The translations under genes were made by a program, and so were the position numbers. Positions 63,961-64,000 of a DNA stretch of 64,000 nt are shown here, piece by piece. The notes under the pieces were generated by a model. It was not told the DNA's origin. It was given only the letters and a program-made list of their open reading frames with translations, and did not search any database. How positions within the stretch are numbered: position 1 is the first letter of the stretch; the number at the start of each line of letters is the position of its first letter. Source of the stretch: Knufia peltigerae. Lineage: Eukaryota; Ascomycota; Eurotiomycetes; Chaetothyriales; Trichomeriaceae. The stretch covers positions 419,768 to 483,767 of the forward strand of contig JAPDRN010000011.1 in assembly GCA_030247855.1 (NCBI GenBank). Direction: 5' to 3'.

Positions 63961-64000
63961 GACATGGTGAATTGGTCCCCCAAAAACTAAATTTAGAAAT

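Larger units (their letters stand above)
62906..64000. other. Low-complexity right edge
   Basis: The region holds simple tracts: CT-repeats at 62935-62960, poly-A runs (63058, 63099, 63190), a G run and a C run. The open frames in it are short and have no domain. It includes the promoter of the preceding minus-strand gene; beyond about 63100 I see no gene. Confidence 0.45.

Noticed and set aside
1..64000. CRISPR arrays, insertion sequences or retroelement genes
   Set aside because: No regularly spaced repeats, transposase, reverse transcriptase or long terminal repeats were seen on either strand; none are expected in this kind of DNA except transposons.

Overview
The window is nuclear DNA from a filamentous ascomycete (Pezizomycotina). 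The evidence is short GT-AG introns (about 45-80 nt, several with CTGAC-like branch points), compact single-gene units on both strands, and fungal-specific families: HET domain, fungal transcription-factor domain, CYP504-like P450, AsaB-like oxygenase, LRR adenylate cyclase and ferric reductase. The order or genus cannot be fixed from the sequence; Eurotiomycetes (for example Chaetothyriales) would fit but this is only an impression. There are no operons, CRISPR arrays or recognisable transposons.

Layout. 1-12.3 kb is housekeeping: an Isc1-type inositol phosphosphingolipid phospholipase C, a two-exon ferric/cupric reductase, a pinin-like protein head-to-head with the SF3b subunit Rds3/PHF5, twinfilin, and the mitochondrial succinate-fumarate carrier Sfc1. 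13.8-15.6 kb encodes a fungal regulator-like protein with no zinc cluster. 17.6-25.0 kb looks like a small accessory metabolic cluster: a zinc alcohol dehydrogenase, a tail-anchored cytochrome b5 (three exons, easily missed), a CYP504-like P450 sharing a promoter region with it, and a C2H2 transcription factor whose two zinc fingers sit in two small 5' exons. 25-31 kb is gene-poor, with a probable transcription-factor relic and a HET-domain gene. 31-41.2 kb carries an annexin, an AsaB/CmcJ-like oxygenase, a secreted type-B carboxylesterase, an epoxide-hydrolase-like enzyme and a GH31 glycosidase. 42.1-53.1 kb holds the large adenylate cyclase and a 999-residue conserved-looking orphan. 54.6-64 kb has D-serine dehydratase, a single-finger C2H2 protein, an intron-containing tRNA-His, a membrane protein of DUF6601 type, and a membrane-anchored protein with a possible permuted-papain (LRAT/PPPDE-like) fold.

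How they work together. The P450, cytochrome b5, ADH and C2H2 regulator form the most credible functional unit: a monooxygenase with its own electron donor, a dehydrogenase for alcohol or aldehyde intermediates, and a local regulator. CYP504 enzymes hydroxylate phenylacetates, so an aromatic acid is a reasonable guess for the substrate. Other genes act independently. Exon structures were worked out by hand from splice signals and frame continuity; start codons were moved to the first sensible ATG where an open frame began earlier at a non-ATG codon.
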